Below, piece by piece: positions 1 to 11,180 of a stretch of DNA of 64,000 bases; position 1 is the first letter of the stretch; each line of letters begins with the position of its first letter. The position numbers and the translations under genes were made by a program. The notes beneath the pieces were generated by a model that saw nothing but the letters and a program-made list of their open reading frames with translations, was not told where the DNA came from and did not search any database. Source of the stretch: Acidimicrobiales bacterium (GTDB taxonomy: Bacteria; Actinomycetota; Acidimicrobiia; Acidimicrobiales; CAIXPF01); the NCBI GenBank assembly GCA_020846295.1, contig JADLEF010000319.1, positions 1-64,000 on the forward strand, in the 5' to 3' direction.

Positions 1-91
1 CATACTGTGTCGACTGTCACAGGGGAGCCGACGCACCGGCCGAACGCCCGAGTGGGGACCCGAGCGCTCGCGAGCGAACCATGGGGGGACC

Positions 92-1717
92 ATGAGCAGG
101 TACCGGAGCACCCGATGCTGGACCGCGGCCGTCACGACCTTGGCGATCACCGCAGCCGCCTGCGGCGGAGGTGACGACGGCGCCGAGGGCGGGGACACCG
201 AGACGGCGGCCACCATCGACGCCGGCGTCCAATCGGGCGTCAAGAGCGCGCTCGAGGGCACCACCACCGCGACGGGGACGGCCACCACCGCGGCGCGGAG
301 CACACCGCAGAGCATCGAGGAGTGGGAGGAGCTCTGGGCCGAGGAGCGGGCCGCGGTGGTCGAGAAGATCGAGAAGAACGGGTGGGGCCTGTCCGCCGAC
401 GGCAACACGCTGACGGGACCGGAGGGCTTCACCATCGACCTCACGGCCTGCGCGTCGGGCTGGAGCGACACCCAGGGCCTGAGCGACACCGAGATCAAGA
501 TCGGTGACGTCGTCGCCCAATCGGGCATCGGCGCCGACAACGGGCTGGTCTGGAAGACGGCCGATCTGTGGTTCAAGCACTACTCGGAGCTCGGCGCGTT
601 CAAGGATTCCACCGGCAAGACCCGCACCATCAACTTCGTGGTCCGCGACGACGGCTACGACGTGGCGCGAGCCATCCCGCTGGTCGACGAGATGCTCGAC
701 AGCGAGAAGGTGTTCGCCCTGTGGACCTTCGGGACGCCGGCCGGGCTCAAGGTGTACGACAAGGTCAACCAGTACTGCGTGCCGCACCCGACGCTCATCG
801 GCGGCTCGCCGGCGTGGGGCGACCCGGTGAACCATCCGTGGACCACCGGTTCCTACATCGCCTACACCACCGAGGCGGTGATCTGGGCGGCGTTCATCGA
901 CAAGAACTTCGCCGAGCTGTCCGCCGGCGACGGCAAGGTGACCGTGGCCGGCCTGGTCGCCAACAGCGACTTCGGGGCGACCTACGAGAACGCGTTCAAG
1001 CTGGCCGTCGCCCAATCGCCCAACAAGGACAACATCGAGTTCGTCACCGAGAAGTTCGAGATCACCGCACCGACGGTGACCGACCCGATGACCACGCTGG
1101 CGTCGAAGAACCCCGACATCTTCATCACCATGACCGGCGGCGTGCAGTGCACCCAGATCATCAACGAGGCGGCCCAGAACGGCATGGCCGCCACCACCAA
1201 GTTCCGCTTCATGTCCTCGGTGTGCAAGAGCGCCGCCTACGTGGGCAAGGAGAAGGTCGGTGGTGACGGCTCGCAGGCCGACGGCTGGTACATCGTGGGC
1301 GGCGGGTACAAGGACATCGGCGCCTCCGAGAACGATGGCGACCCGTTCTCGGAGTGGGGTCGACAGTTCCTGACCGAGCGCGGCGTCGACTACAAGGCGT
1401 CGGGCAACTACGGCTACGGGTTCTTCCTCGCCTGGCTGTGGACGCAGACGCTGCGCATCGCCGGTGATCTGCCCGGCGGCCTGACCCGGACCAACTTCAT
1501 CCTCGCCCAGCGGGCGTTCGAGGGCACCAGCCCCATCCATCTCGACGGCATCGCCGTGAACATGAACGGCAACGCCGACGCCTTCTTCGTGGAGGGATCG
1601 GACCTGTCGGTGTACGACTCGGCCAAGCAGGCCTGGGTGGTGCAGGGCGACGTCATCGAGCTGTCGGGCGAATCGCCCAACTGCGCCTGGGACGTCACCG
1701 TCAGCGCCTGCAAGTGA
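92..1717 (+). CDS. ABC transporter substrate-binding lipoprotein (branched-chain amino acid / periplasmic-binding family)
   Basis: 541-aa ORF with signal peptide and lipobox-like AAAC|GGGDD; Leu/Ile/Val-binding-type organisation ([13 protein letters not shown]...). Confidence 0.85.
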   Translation: MSRYRSTRCWTAAVTTLAITAAACGGGDDGAEGGDTETAATIDAGVQSGVKSALEGTTTATGTATTAARSTPQSIEEWEELWAEERAAVVEKIEKNGWGLSADGNTLTGPEGFTIDLTACASGWSDTQGLSDTEIKIGDVVAQSGIGADNGLVWKTADLWFKHYSELGAFKDSTGKTRTINFVVRDDGYDVARAIPLVDEMLDSEKVFALWTFGTPAGLKVYDKVNQYCVPHPTLIGGSPAWGDPVNHPWTTGSYIAYTTEAVIWAAFIDKNFAELSAGDGKVTVAGLVANSDFGATYENAFKLAVAQSPNKDNIEFVTEKFEITAPTVTDPMTTLASKNPDIFITMTGGVQCTQIINEAAQNGMAATTKFRFMSSVCKSAAYVGKEKVGGDGSQADGWYIVGGGYKDIGASENDGDPFSEWGRQFLTERGVDYKASGNYGYGFFLAWLWTQTLRIAGDLPGGLTRTNFILAQRAFEGTSPIHLDGIAVNMNGNADAFFVEGSDLSVYDSAKQAWVVQGDVIELSGESPNCAWDVTVSACK

Positions 1718-1787
1718 CCGGGTGAGAACGGGCGACGCGCCGCCCGCTCGTCGCGCGACGATGACCGAGACGAACAGGGAGACCCAC

Positions 1788-2855
1788 ATGACCCAGCCCA
1801 AGCTTCCCGGCCGCCTCGGCACGCCCGACATGACCATCGGCGAGGATCCGCGGGCCGACCCGCGGATGGTGGCGGCCATGCAGGCGTTCGGCCTCGACGC
1901 GCACGCCGCGCCGGCGCCGGTGACCGTCGACTCGCCCCTCGCCGACGTGCTCGACTTCGTGACCGCGGCCGAGGAGGGCTTCGGCGGGCTGTTCACCGCG
2001 CTGTACGCCGACTTCGGGGCGATGGACGGGGTGGAGCGCAGCGTCGAGGTGATCAAGGGCGTCGACGGCAACGACATCACGCTGTACCTGCACCGGCCCG
2101 CCGGCGCCACCGGGCCGCTGCCGGCGGTGCTGCACCTGCACGGCGGCGGCATGGTGCTGCTCGAGGCGGCCGGCGGCAACTACCCGCGCTGGCGCGACGA
2201 GCTGGCCGCCGCCGGCCTCATCGTGGTCGGCGTGGAGTTCCGCAACGGCGGCGGCAAGCTCGGCCCGCACCCCTTCCCCGCCGGGCTGAACGACTGCAGC
2301 TCGGCGCTGCACTGGCTGCACCAGAACCGGTCCCGCCTCGGGGTGAGCCGGATCGTCGTCTCCGGCGAGTCCGGCGGCGGCAACCTGACGCTGGCCACCA
2401 CGCTCAAGGCCAAGCGCGATGGCCGCCTCGACCACATCGACGGTGTGTACGCGCAGTGCCCGTACATCTCCGGGCTGTACGCCGCCAAGGACGAGGCGCT
2501 GCCCTCGCTCTTCGAGAACGACGGCTACTTCCTCGACTGCTCGATGATGGGAGTGCTGGCCAAGGCGTACGAGCCGAGCGGCGCCAACGACACCAACCCG
2601 CTGGCCTGGCCGTACCACGCCGGCCCCGAGGACCTGCAGGGCCTGCCGCCGCACGTGATCTCGGTCAACCAGCTCGACCCGCTGCGCGACGAGGGCCTGG
2701 TGTACTACCGCAAGCTGCTCGACGCCGGGGTGAGCGCGGTCAGCCGCACGGTGAACGGCACCTGCCACGCCGGTGACTGCATCTTCCGTGGCGCCATGCC
2801 CGACGTGTACGCCGCCACGATCCGGGACATCAAGGGCTTCGCCGACTCGCTCTAG
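1788..2855 (+). CDS. alpha/beta hydrolase (HSL/esterase type)
   Basis: HLHGGGM oxyanion motif and GESGGGN nucleophile elbow; ATG chosen after upstream in-frame extension. Confidence 0.85.
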   Translation: MTQPKLPGRLGTPDMTIGEDPRADPRMVAAMQAFGLDAHAAPAPVTVDSPLADVLDFVTAAEEGFGGLFTALYADFGAMDGVERSVEVIKGVDGNDITLYLHRPAGATGPLPAVLHLHGGGMVLLEAAGGNYPRWRDELAAAGLIVVGVEFRNGGGKLGPHPFPAGLNDCSSALHWLHQNRSRLGVSRIVVSGESGGGNLTLATTLKAKRDGRLDHIDGVYAQCPYISGLYAAKDEALPSLFENDGYFLDCSMMGVLAKAYEPSGANDTNPLAWPYHAGPEDLQGLPPHVISVNQLDPLRDEGLVYYRKLLDAGVSAVSRTVNGTCHAGDCIFRGAMPDVYAATIRDIKGFADSL

Positions 2856-2879
2856 CCCGCTCCCCTAGGATCAGCGCCC

Positions 2880-3614
2880 ATGGAACCGTCAGCCGCCGCC
2901 ATCGCCGCGCTCGCCCCCACCGGGACGCTGCGCGCCGCCATCAACCTGAGCAACTTCCTGCTCGTCACCGGGCGCGGCGCCGACGGCAACCCCGAGGGCG
3001 TGTCGCCCGACATGGCCCGCGAGCTGGCCCGCCGCCTCGGGGTGGGCATCGAGCTGCTGCGGTTCAAGTCGCCCGGCGAGCTGGCCGACGCGGCGGAGAC
3101 CGGCGCGTGGGACATCGGCAACATCGGGGCCGAGCCGGCCCGGGCGAAGACCATCGCCTTCACCGCCGCCTACTGTGAGATCGAGGCGTCGTACATCGTC
3201 CCGGCCGGCTCGCCGATCCAATCCGTCGACGAGGTCGACCAGCCCGGCAAGCGCGTCGCCTGCGCCGCCCGCAGCGCGTACGGACTGTGGCTGGAGCGCA
3301 ACCTGCACCACGCCGAACTGGTGCAGGTGAGCGGCCTCGACGATTCGTTCGACCTGTTCGTGAACCAGGGGCTCGACGCCCTCGCCGGCCTGCTACCCCG
3401 GCTCATCACCGACGTGGAGCGCCTGCCCGGCGCCCGCATCCTGCCCGGCCGGTTCACCGCCGTGCAGCAGGCGATCGGCACCCCGAAGGGCCGTGTCGAC
3501 GCCGGCTTCGAGTACCTGAGCTGGTTCGTGGAGGACTGCAAGGCGTCGGGCCTGGTGGCCGAGCTGATCAAGAAGCACAACGTGAGCGGGCTGTCGGTGG
3601 CACCCCCGGCCTGA
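2880..3614 (+). CDS. Extracellular solute-binding protein family 3-like (amino-acid ABC type)
   Basis: GxSPDMARELARRLGVGIEL..., GAWDIGNIGAEPARAKTIAFTAAYCEIEASYIVP typical of SBP_bac_3. Confidence 0.75.
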   Translation: MEPSAAAIAALAPTGTLRAAINLSNFLLVTGRGADGNPEGVSPDMARELARRLGVGIELLRFKSPGELADAAETGAWDIGNIGAEPARAKTIAFTAAYCEIEASYIVPAGSPIQSVDEVDQPGKRVACAARSAYGLWLERNLHHAELVQVSGLDDSFDLFVNQGLDALAGLLPRLITDVERLPGARILPGRFTAVQQAIGTPKGRVDAGFEYLSWFVEDCKASGLVAELIKKHNVSGLSVAPPA

Positions 3615-3632
3615 CCCGGCGGGCCGGCCGGC

Positions 3633-4676
3633 TCAGCGGCCGACCCCGCCGTGCACGTCGTAGGTGATGGCCACGTCGCCGAGCGGGTGGGCCTGGCAGG
3701 TGAGGATGTAGCCCTCGTCGAGCTCCTCCGCGGTCAGGGCGTAGTTCTTGGTCATGCGCACCTCGCCGCACAGCACCTTGGCCTTGCAGGTGGCGCACAT
3801 GCCGCCCTTGCAGGCGAAGGGCACCTCGCGGCGCACGGAGCGGGCGTAGTCCAGCAACGACGGGCCGTCCGGGTCCACGGCCACCACCGAGGTGCGGCCG
3901 TCCATGGTGACGGTGAGCGTCACCCCCGACAACGGCGTGGGGACCGACTCGACCCGCTGGTCGAAGAACAGCTCGTTCTGCACGTTGCGGGCACCCAGCT
4001 CGGCCAGCGTGGCCTGCGCCGTCTCGACCATGTCGAGCGGGCCGCACACGAACCAGCCGTCCACCGACGCGATGTCGATGAGCGCACCCAGGGCGCGGAG
4101 CTTGTCGGCGTCGAGGCGACCCTGGAACAGCGGCACGTCGTGCGGCTCGCGGCTGAGCACGTGGATGACCGAGAAGCGGTCCGGGTGGCGGTTCTTCAGC
4201 GCCTCGATGTCCTCCAGGAACATGATCGACGTGGTCGTGCGGTTGCCGTACACGAGGGTGACCTCGCTGCCGGCCTCCACCTCGAGGATGGCGGCGATGA
4301 TGGACAGCACCGGGGTGATGCCCGACCCGGCGGCCAGCGCGACATACCGCCCGGTCACCGATGGGTCGGGGCGGTAGCCGAACTCCCCGATCGGCGCCAT
4401 GACCTCGAGGGTGTCGCCGTCGCGCAGCGAGAGCGCCCAGTTCGAGAACACACCGTTCGGTATGCGCTTGACGCCCACCCGGAGCGTGCCCGGGGCCGTG
4501 CAGATCGAGTACGAGCGCCGCACGTCCTCGCCGTCGATGGTGGCCCGCAGCACCACGTGCTGGCCCGGCGTGTGGCGGAAGGTGTCGCGCAGCTCGTCGG
4601 GCACCTCGAAGGTGAGCGAGACGGCGTCGTCGGTCTCGGGGCGGACCTTGACCGCCAGCGGGTGGAACTCGATCAC
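3633..4676 (-). CDS. paaE: Phenylacetyl-CoA epoxidase reductase subunit PaaE (FAD/NAD ferredoxin reductase with C-terminal 2Fe-2S)
   Basis: RRSYSICT FAD motif; C-terminal CKGGMCATCKAKV 2Fe-2S motif; position in paa operon; GTG start. Confidence 0.92.
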   Translation of the reverse strand: MIEFHPLAVKVRPETDDAVSLTFEVPDELRDTFRHTPGQHVVLRATIDGEDVRRSYSICTAPGTLRVGVKRIPNGVFSNWALSLRDGDTLEVMAPIGEFGYRPDPSVTGRYVALAAGSGITPVLSIIAAILEVEAGSEVTLVYGNRTTTSIMFLEDIEALKNRHPDRFSVIHVLSREPHDVPLFQGRLDADKLRALGALIDIASVDGWFVCGPLDMVETAQATLAELGARNVQNELFFDQRVESVPTPLSGVTLTVTMDGRTSVVAVDPDGPSLLDYARSVRREVPFACKGGMCATCKAKVLCGEVRMTKNYALTAEELDEGYILTCQAHPLGDVAITYDVHGGVGR

Positions 4677-4702
4677 TGGGCCTCCTGCGCCACTCGCCGC
4701 CG

Positions 4703-5200
4703 TCACAGCAGCTCCTTGAAGTAGTCGAACGGTTCCAGGCAGTCCTCGCAGCGGTACAGCGCCTTGCAGGCAGTGGAACCGAACTCGCTGATGGGCCGGG
4801 TGCGCCGCGACGAGCACCGGGGACAGGCGATCCGGGTGCGCACCGTCACGGGGGCGGCGATGCCGTAGTCGGTGAGCTTGCGCCGGCCCTCCTCGCTCAT
4901 CCAGTCGGTCGTCCACGCCGGCGACAGCACGGTGCGGACCTCGCCGACCGACCCGGTGCCGGACAGGGCGTCCTCGACCCGGTCGGCGATGTACTGCATG
5001 GCCGGGCATCCCGAGTAGGTGGGCGTGATGGTGACCACGATGCGGCCGTCGACCCGATCGACCGAGCGCAGCACGCCGAGGTCCTCGATGGTCAGCACCG
5101 GCACCTCGGGGTCGGTGACGGCGGCGACCGCGGCCCACACCGCGGCCAGCTCCGGATCGCGCGCCGCGGGCACCGACCTGCCCATGACCACCCCGCTCAC
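4703..5200 (-). CDS. paaD: Phenylacetyl-CoA epoxidase assembly factor PaaD
   Basis: DPEVPVLTIEDLGVLR, TPTYSGCPAMQ, C-terminal CPRCxSxxT...CKALYRCEDCLEPFDYFK; GTG start overlapping paaC stop (GTGA). Confidence 0.93.
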   Translation of the reverse strand: MSGVVMGRSVPAARDPELAAVWAAVAAVTDPEVPVLTIEDLGVLRSVDRVDGRIVVTITPTYSGCPAMQYIADRVEDALSGTGSVGEVRTVLSPAWTTDWMSEEGRRKLTDYGIAAPVTVRTRIACPRCSSRRTRPISEFGSTACKALYRCEDCLEPFDYFKELL

Positions 5201-5961
5201 CACTGGGCCCCGATGTGGGCCCGGTACAGCGACTGCATCTCGGGCAGGATGTGGCCCAGCAGCTCGGTGTGGTTGCCGACGCGGCCACCGAGGCGCTGGT
5301 AGGGGTCGGCGGGCAGGGCGAGGGTGGCCTCGGCCAGCACCGCCTGCACCGTCGCATCGAACCGGGTGCGCAACGGCGCCACGTCGGCGGCGATGCCGGC
5401 CAGCGCGTCCTCCACGTCGTCGGCGGCGAACAGGTCGGCGCTGTAGCGCCACAGGGCGTCGATGCCGGCCTGCATGCGTCGGTGGCTCTCCTCGGTCCCG
5501 TCACCGAGGCGCACCACCCACTGGGTGCTGTAGCGCAGGTGGTAGCGGGCCTCCTTGGCCGCCTTGTCGGCGATGGCGGCGAGCTGCGCGTCGCCGCTGG
5601 CGACGAGGGCCTCGTAGAGCGGCACCTGGTAGGCGTCGAGCAGGAACTGCCGGGCGATGGTCTGGCCGAAGTCGCCGTTGGGTTGTTCGACGAGCACCGC
5701 GTTCAGGAACTGTCGCTCATCGCGCAGCATGGCCAGCGCGTCCTCGTCGCGTCCCGCCCCCTCGACCTCGGCGGCGTAGGCGAGCAGGTTGCGGGCCTGG
5801 CCGAGGTGGTCGAGGCAGAGGTTGGCGACGGCGATGTCCTCCTCGAGCTCGGGCATCCAGCTGACCAGCGCGCCGAGCTGCTGGGCGTGGACCAGGTTGT
5901 CGTCGGCGAGCCGCAACAGGTAAGAGAACAGCGGGTTGGCGGCGAACGGGTTGGCGTTCAC
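5197..5961 (-). CDS. paaC: Phenylacetyl-CoA epoxidase structural subunit PaaC
   Basis: LADDNLVHAQQLGALVSWMPELEEDIAVANLCLDHLGQAR. Confidence 0.93.
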   Translation of the reverse strand: MNANPFAANPLFSYLLRLADDNLVHAQQLGALVSWMPELEEDIAVANLCLDHLGQARNLLAYAAEVEGAGRDEDALAMLRDERQFLNAVLVEQPNGDFGQTIARQFLLDAYQVPLYEALVASGDAQLAAIADKAAKEARYHLRYSTQWVVRLGDGTEESHRRMQAGIDALWRYSADLFAADDVEDALAGIAADVAPLRTRFDATVQAVLAEATLALPADPYQRLGGRVGNHTELLGHILPEMQSLYRAHIGAQW

Positions 5962-6290
5962 ATGTGCCCCACTTCTTCGGGGATCTCGTAGAAGGTCGGG
6001 TGGCGGTAGGGCTTGTCGTCGTCGAACCAGTCACCCTTGGCGTCGGGGTCCGAGGCGCGGATGGCGCTGGAGGGCACCACCCAGATCGACACGCCCTCGT
6101 TGCGCCGGGTGTACACGTCCCGAGCGGATTGGATGGCGGTCTCGGCGTCGGGGGCGTGCACGCTGCCGGCGTGCACGTGGGTGAGGCCGCGATCGGCCCG
6201 CACGAACACCTCCCACAGCGGGTACCCGGTGCGGCGGCCCCCCAGCTCGGGGTCCACCTCGCCCGCCATGCGGGGCACGTCGTAGCTCAT
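5958..6290 (-). CDS. paaB: Phenylacetyl-CoA epoxidase subunit PaaB
   Basis: [52 protein letters not shown]. Confidence 0.93.
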   Translation of the reverse strand: MSYDVPRMAGEVDPELGGRRTGYPLWEVFVRADRGLTHVHAGSVHAPDAETAIQSARDVYTRRNEGVSIWVVPSSAIRASDPDAKGDWFDDDKPYRHPTFYEIPEEVGHM

Positions 6291-7282
6291 GACAGCTCCT
6301 TGTTCGCTGCGTTGACGGTGTTCGCTGCGTTGACGGTGTTCGCGGTGGGCTCTGCGGCGGCGCTGCGCTTGGCGGCGTGGGCGAGGGCGGCCTCGCGCAC
6401 CCAGGCGCCGTCCTCCCAGGCCTTGACCTTGTGGGCGATACGGTCGCGGTTGCACGGCCCGTTGCCCTTGACCACCTCCCAGAAGTCCTCCCAGTCGATG
6501 TCGCCGAAGTCGTAGTGACCGCGCTCCTCGTTCCACGCCAGCTCCGGATCGGGGATCTCCAGGCCGAGGAACTGGGCCTGCGGCACCGTCATGTCCACGA
6601 ACCGCTGGCGCAGCTGATCGTTGGTCTCCACCTTGATGCCCCAGCGCATGGACTGCTCGGTGTGGGGCGACTGGTCGTCGGGCGGGCCGAACATGGCCAG
6701 CGACGGCCACCACCACCGGTCGAGCGCGTCCTGGGCCATGTCCTTCTGGGCCTCGGTGCCGCGGGCCAGGGTGAGCATGATCTCGTAGCCCTGCCGCTGG
6801 TGGAAGGACTCCTCCTTGCAGATGCGGATCATGGCCCGGGCGTAGGGCCCGTAGGAGGTGCGGGTGAGCGCCACCTGGTTGGTGATGGCGGCGCCGTCCA
6901 CCAGCCAGCCGATGGCGCCCATGTCCGCCCACGACAGGGTGGGGTAGTTGAAGATCGACGAGTACTTCTGGCGACCGTTGTGCAGCAGCTCGTTCAGCTC
7001 GTCGCGGGCCACGCCGAGGGTCTCGCACGCCGAGTACAGGTAGAGCCCGTGGCCCGCCTCGTCCTGGACCTTGGCCACCAGGATCGCCTTGCGGCGCAGG
7101 CTCGGGGCCCGGGTGATCCAGTTGCCCTCGGGCTGCTGGCCGATCACCTCGGAGTGGGCGTGCTGGGCGATCTGGCGGATCATCGTCCGCCGGTACTCCT
7201 CGGGCATCCAGTCCCGCGGTTCGATCTTCTGCTTGGCGGCGATCAGCGTGTCGAACGCCTCCTGCCCCGTGGTGACGGTCAT
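6287..7282 (-). CDS. paaA: Phenylacetyl-CoA epoxidase catalytic subunit PaaA
   Basis: 331 aa, [61 protein letters not shown]; first gene of paaABCDE order. Confidence 0.95.
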   Translation of the reverse strand: MTVTTGQEAFDTLIAAKQKIEPRDWMPEEYRRTMIRQIAQHAHSEVIGQQPEGNWITRAPSLRRKAILVAKVQDEAGHGLYLYSACETLGVARDELNELLHNGRQKYSSIFNYPTLSWADMGAIGWLVDGAAITNQVALTRTSYGPYARAMIRICKEESFHQRQGYEIMLTLARGTEAQKDMAQDALDRWWWPSLAMFGPPDDQSPHTEQSMRWGIKVETNDQLRQRFVDMTVPQAQFLGLEIPDPELAWNEERGHYDFGDIDWEDFWEVVKGNGPCNRDRIAHKVKAWEDGAWVREAALAHAAKRSAAAEPTANTVNAANTVNAANKELS

Positions 7283-7299
7283 CGCAGCTCCCCGCTAAC

Positions 7300-7341
7300 G
7301 TGATACACACTCGATCCCTTATCGGTACTATTGTGTATCAC
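7300..7341. promoter_or_regulatory. Candidate PaaX operator: perfect 10-bp inverted repeat GTGATACACA-N22-TGTGTATCAC in the divergent paaA/paaX promoter region
   Basis: Direct reading: left arm 7300-7309, right arm 7332-7341, arm centres 32 bp apart. Confidence 0.75.
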
Positions 7342-7367
7342 ATGATGGTTCGTCAAGGGAGTGGGCG

Positions 7368-8246
7368 ATGAACGACATCGTCGCCGAGGCGGTGGCGGAG
7401 TTCGGGGCACGGCCCGGCATCTCGGCCCGCTCGGTGCTGGTGACCCTGTTCGGTGATTCGATCGTGCCCGCCGGCGGCGAGCTGTGGCTGGCCGACCTCA
7501 TCGGGCTGTGCGCCCCGTTCGGCTTCAACGACCGGCTGGTGCGCACCTCGATGTTCCGGCTGAGCACCGAGGGCTGGTTCGAGACCGAACGGGTGGGCCG
7601 CCACAGCCGCTACCGGCTCACCGAGACCGCCATCGGGCAGTTCGCCGCCGCAGAGACCCGCATCTACCACCGTCGGGCGGTCGGCTGGGACGGGCAGTGG
7701 ACGCTGGCCTTCCTCGACGGCGTCGACCGTACCGTTCGGGATGCGGTGGCGGCCGAGCTGCGCTGGGCCGGCTTCGCCGCCCTGTCCCCGGGGGTGCTGG
7801 CCCTGCCCCGCCCCGGTGGGGCCGAGTTGGTGGCCCGCGCCGCCGCCTCCTCGGACACGACGGTGCCGGTCGCCACCGCACGCTTCGAGGATGTGGACGC
7901 GCTGGTGCGCTCCGGCTGGCTGACCGACTCGCTCGGGCTGGGTGAACCGGCCGAGCGCTACCGCAGCTTCCTCGAACGGTACCGATGGGTACGGTCGCTG
8001 CGACGGGCGACGATCGATGACGGCGATGCGCTGTCGTTGCGCACCATGGTGGTGCACGACTACCGCCGCGCCCGGCTCACCGACCCCGACCTGCCCGCCG
8101 CCCTCCTGCCCGCCGACTGGCCGGCGGCGGACGCCTACCGGCTGGCGGCCGATGCATACCGACTGGTATCGCCGGGGGCGTGGCGGGCCCTGGGCGCGAG
8201 CACCGGGCTCACGGTGGCCGACGCCCCGCCGGTGCGCTTCCCGTGA
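7368..8246 (+). CDS. paaX: PaaX-family transcriptional regulator
   Basis: SARSVLVTLFGDSIVPAGGELWLADLIGLCAPFGFNDRLVRTSMFRLSTEGWF; divergent from paaA. Confidence 0.9.
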   Translation: MNDIVAEAVAEFGARPGISARSVLVTLFGDSIVPAGGELWLADLIGLCAPFGFNDRLVRTSMFRLSTEGWFETERVGRHSRYRLTETAIGQFAAAETRIYHRRAVGWDGQWTLAFLDGVDRTVRDAVAAELRWAGFAALSPGVLALPRPGGAELVARAAASSDTTVPVATARFEDVDALVRSGWLTDSLGLGEPAERYRSFLERYRWVRSLRRATIDDGDALSLRTMVVHDYRRARLTDPDLPAALLPADWPAADAYRLAADAYRLVSPGAWRALGASTGLTVADAPPVRFP

Positions 8247-8276
8247 TGCGCACGGGGAAAGGAATAGGGTGCCGCC

Positions 8277-9107
8277 ATGACCGCCGGAACCGCTCGCGCC
8301 AGCACCGTCGCCACCGCCATCGAGGATCCGCCCGAGATCCAACAGGCGAACCCGATCCACGCCGAGGGCGCCAAGGCCTACGGGTACGATCGGCCCATCG
8401 TGGCCGGACTGTCGAGCTACGGCTGGGCCGCGGCGGCGATGATCGAGCTGTTCGGCGAGGGCTGGCTCGATGATGGGTGGGCGGAGTTCCGCCTGCCCCG
8501 GCCGGTGTTCGCCGGCGACGTGCTGAGGACCGTGGCCGAGCTGCAGGCCGACGGGTCCTGCGCCTTCTCCCAGACCAACGAGGCAGGCAAGGAGACCGTC
8601 GTCGGTCGGGCCGGGCCCGGCCTGGCGCCGTTCCACGGTGAGTGGAACCTGCCCGCGCGGCGAGACCCGGTGCCGCCCGCCGAGCACCGCCCGATGCTGC
8701 TGCCCGAGCAGGCCCCCGTCGGCGAGGACTACCCGCCCATGGCGGTCGAGCTCACCGTGGAGGCGGCGCGGCGCTGGTCCTCCGACCGGTTGGGCGACGA
8801 GCACCCCCGCTACCACGAGGGGGCGCGACCCCGGGCCCACCCGTCGTGGGTGCCGGGCCAGATGACGCCGCTGATCCGCCACAGCTACCGCTTCGCCGCC
8901 GGCATCCACACCACCGGCCGGGTGCAGCACCTGGCGCCCATCCGCGCCGGGCAGCGCATCGTGGTGGCGGGGCGCTGGATCGGCAACGAGCTGCGCAAGG
9001 AGCGCTGGTGGTCCACCAGCGACGCCGTGTTCCTCGGCGAGGACGGTACCGAGCTGGCCTACTGCCAGCAGGCGCAGATCCTGCTGCCACCGCTGCCCAA
9101 GGACTGA
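8277..9107 (+). CDS. MaoC-like / (R)-hydratase double hot-dog protein
   Basis: DRPIVAGLSSYGWAAAAMIELFGE, RPVFAGDVLRTVAEL; preceded by TAGGGT 6 nt before ATG. Confidence 0.65.
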   Translation: MTAGTARASTVATAIEDPPEIQQANPIHAEGAKAYGYDRPIVAGLSSYGWAAAAMIELFGEGWLDDGWAEFRLPRPVFAGDVLRTVAELQADGSCAFSQTNEAGKETVVGRAGPGLAPFHGEWNLPARRDPVPPAEHRPMLLPEQAPVGEDYPPMAVELTVEAARRWSSDRLGDEHPRYHEGARPRAHPSWVPGQMTPLIRHSYRFAAGIHTTGRVQHLAPIRAGQRIVVAGRWIGNELRKERWWSTSDAVFLGEDGTELAYCQQAQILLPPLPKD

Positions 9108-9110
9108 CCG

Positions 9111-9617
<507 letters not shown>

Positions 9618-9862
9618 GGCTGAGCCCGGAACCACCGATGGACTGCGGGGCCATGGGCCGCCGGTGAACAGCTCGGCCGGCGGCTGACCCAGGAACGGGA
9701 ACGTGACGGGCGCACGGCTTGTGGGGTTGTCGGGAAACGGGCCGCATCCGGTCGGTCTCCAGACAACGCGGCGAGGGTGGTCAAGCCGCACGGGCGGCCA
9801 ACGCGACCGCACCTCCCGCAGCGATTCGAACCCACCCCACGGCTGGCGCCGGGCTGCGGGCC

Positions 9863-11065
9863 CTACCCCTTCGGGCGGTGGCGGCCCAGCACCCGCTTGC
9901 CCAGCGAGGTCTTGTGCACCTCGTCGGCGCCGTCGTAGATCCGCGCCGCCCGCTCGTGGCGGTACCAGTGGGCCAGCACCGTGTCATCGGTGACGCCGAG
10001 CGCGCCGTGGACCTGGATGGCGGTGTCCACCGTCTTGAGCATGGTGTTCGCCACCGAGAACTTGATGCCGGCGATCTCATCGCGCGCCGCCTTCGCGCCG
10101 TACCGGTCGATCATCCACGCCGCGTGCAGGGTGAGCAGGCGCGCCCCGCGGATCTCGGTGTCGAGCTCGGCGGCCCAGTGTTGGATCACCTGACGGTCGG
10201 CCAGCGTCGAGCCGTCCACCGCCACCACCCGCTCGTTGGCGCGTTCGCACATGAGGGCCAACGCACGCGACGCGATGCCCAACCAGCGCATGCAGTGGTG
10301 GATCCGACCCGGGCCCAGGCGCTCCTGGGCGATGGCGAAGCCGGCGCCCTCGGCGCCCAACAGGTTCCGTTGCGGCACCCGGCAGTGCCGGTAGATCACC
10401 TCGGCATGGCTGGCGTGGCCCGAGCCGGCGTGACCCATCACGCTGACGTTGCGCACCAGCTCGAAGCCGGGCGTGTCGGTGGGCACGATGATCATCGAGG
10501 CCCGCTGGTGCGGCGGCGCGTCCGGGTCGGTCACCGCCATCACGATGGCGAAGGCGGCCCCGTCGGCGGAGGACGTGAACCACTTCTGGCCGTTGATGAC
10601 GTAGTCGTCGCCGTCCTTCACCGCGGTCGTCTCGAGCAGCACGGGGTTGGAGCCGGCCGTCATCGGTTCGGTCATCGAGAAGCAGCTGCGCACCCGACCC
10701 TCGACCAACGGGCGCAGGAACCGCTCGGTCTGCTCCTCCGTTGCGTGGCGGTGCAAGATCTCGATGTTGCCGGCATCGGGCGCCTGCGAGCCGAACACCA
10801 GGTGCCCCAACGGGGTGCGCCCCAGCGCCTCGCTCAGCAGCCCGTGCTCGACCATGGTCAGGCCCTGGCCGCCGAGCTCGACGGGGTGGTTCGGCGCCCA
10901 CAACTCCATCTGACGGACCTTGTCCTGCGCCCGGCGCACCGCGGCGTCCAGCGTGGCCGGGTCGCCGTGGAGCAGCTCGCCCTCGAGCGGGATCACCTCG
11001 TTGTCGATGAACGTGGTGACCAGATCGAGGATCGTGGTCATCTTCTCGGACAGCTCGAAGTCCAT
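9863..11065 (-). CDS. Acyl-CoA dehydrogenase
   Basis: FSMTEP, GQKWFTSSADGAAFAIVMAVTD, CRVPQRNLLGAEGAGFAIAQERLGPGRIHHCMR. Confidence 0.93.
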   Translation of the reverse strand: MDFELSEKMTTILDLVTTFIDNEVIPLEGELLHGDPATLDAAVRRAQDKVRQMELWAPNHPVELGGQGLTMVEHGLLSEALGRTPLGHLVFGSQAPDAGNIEILHRHATEEQTERFLRPLVEGRVRSCFSMTEPMTAGSNPVLLETTAVKDGDDYVINGQKWFTSSADGAAFAIVMAVTDPDAPPHQRASMIIVPTDTPGFELVRNVSVMGHAGSGHASHAEVIYRHCRVPQRNLLGAEGAGFAIAQERLGPGRIHHCMRWLGIASRALALMCERANERVVAVDGSTLADRQVIQHWAAELDTEIRGARLLTLHAAWMIDRYGAKAARDEIAGIKFSVANTMLKTVDTAIQVHGALGVTDDTVLAHWYRHERAARIYDGADEVHKTSLGKRVLGRHRPKG

Positions 11066-11180
11066 TGGATCTGCCTCCCTGGCGGCGGACCCTACGGCCG
11101 TGCGGCGCCCCGTAGAAGGGCCGAACGTCACCACCGCCACCCTGCGCTAGCGGGCCGCCGGCCAGTAGGCTCCGGGGTCG

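Noticed and set aside
17-2179. 720-aa minus-strand ORF (and similar very long antisense ORFs at 7353-9812, 42925-46230, 50063-53017, 60890-63508, plus-strand 36296-39112)
   Set aside because: Low-complexity R/G/A/H-rich translations opposite clearly conserved genes; typical spurious antisense ORFs of very GC-rich DNA.
9825-9860. tRNA-like string gcgattcgaaccc (T-loop-like GGGTTCGAATC on the minus strand)
   Set aside because: Flanks do not form the T-stem, and no anticodon or acceptor stems are visible.
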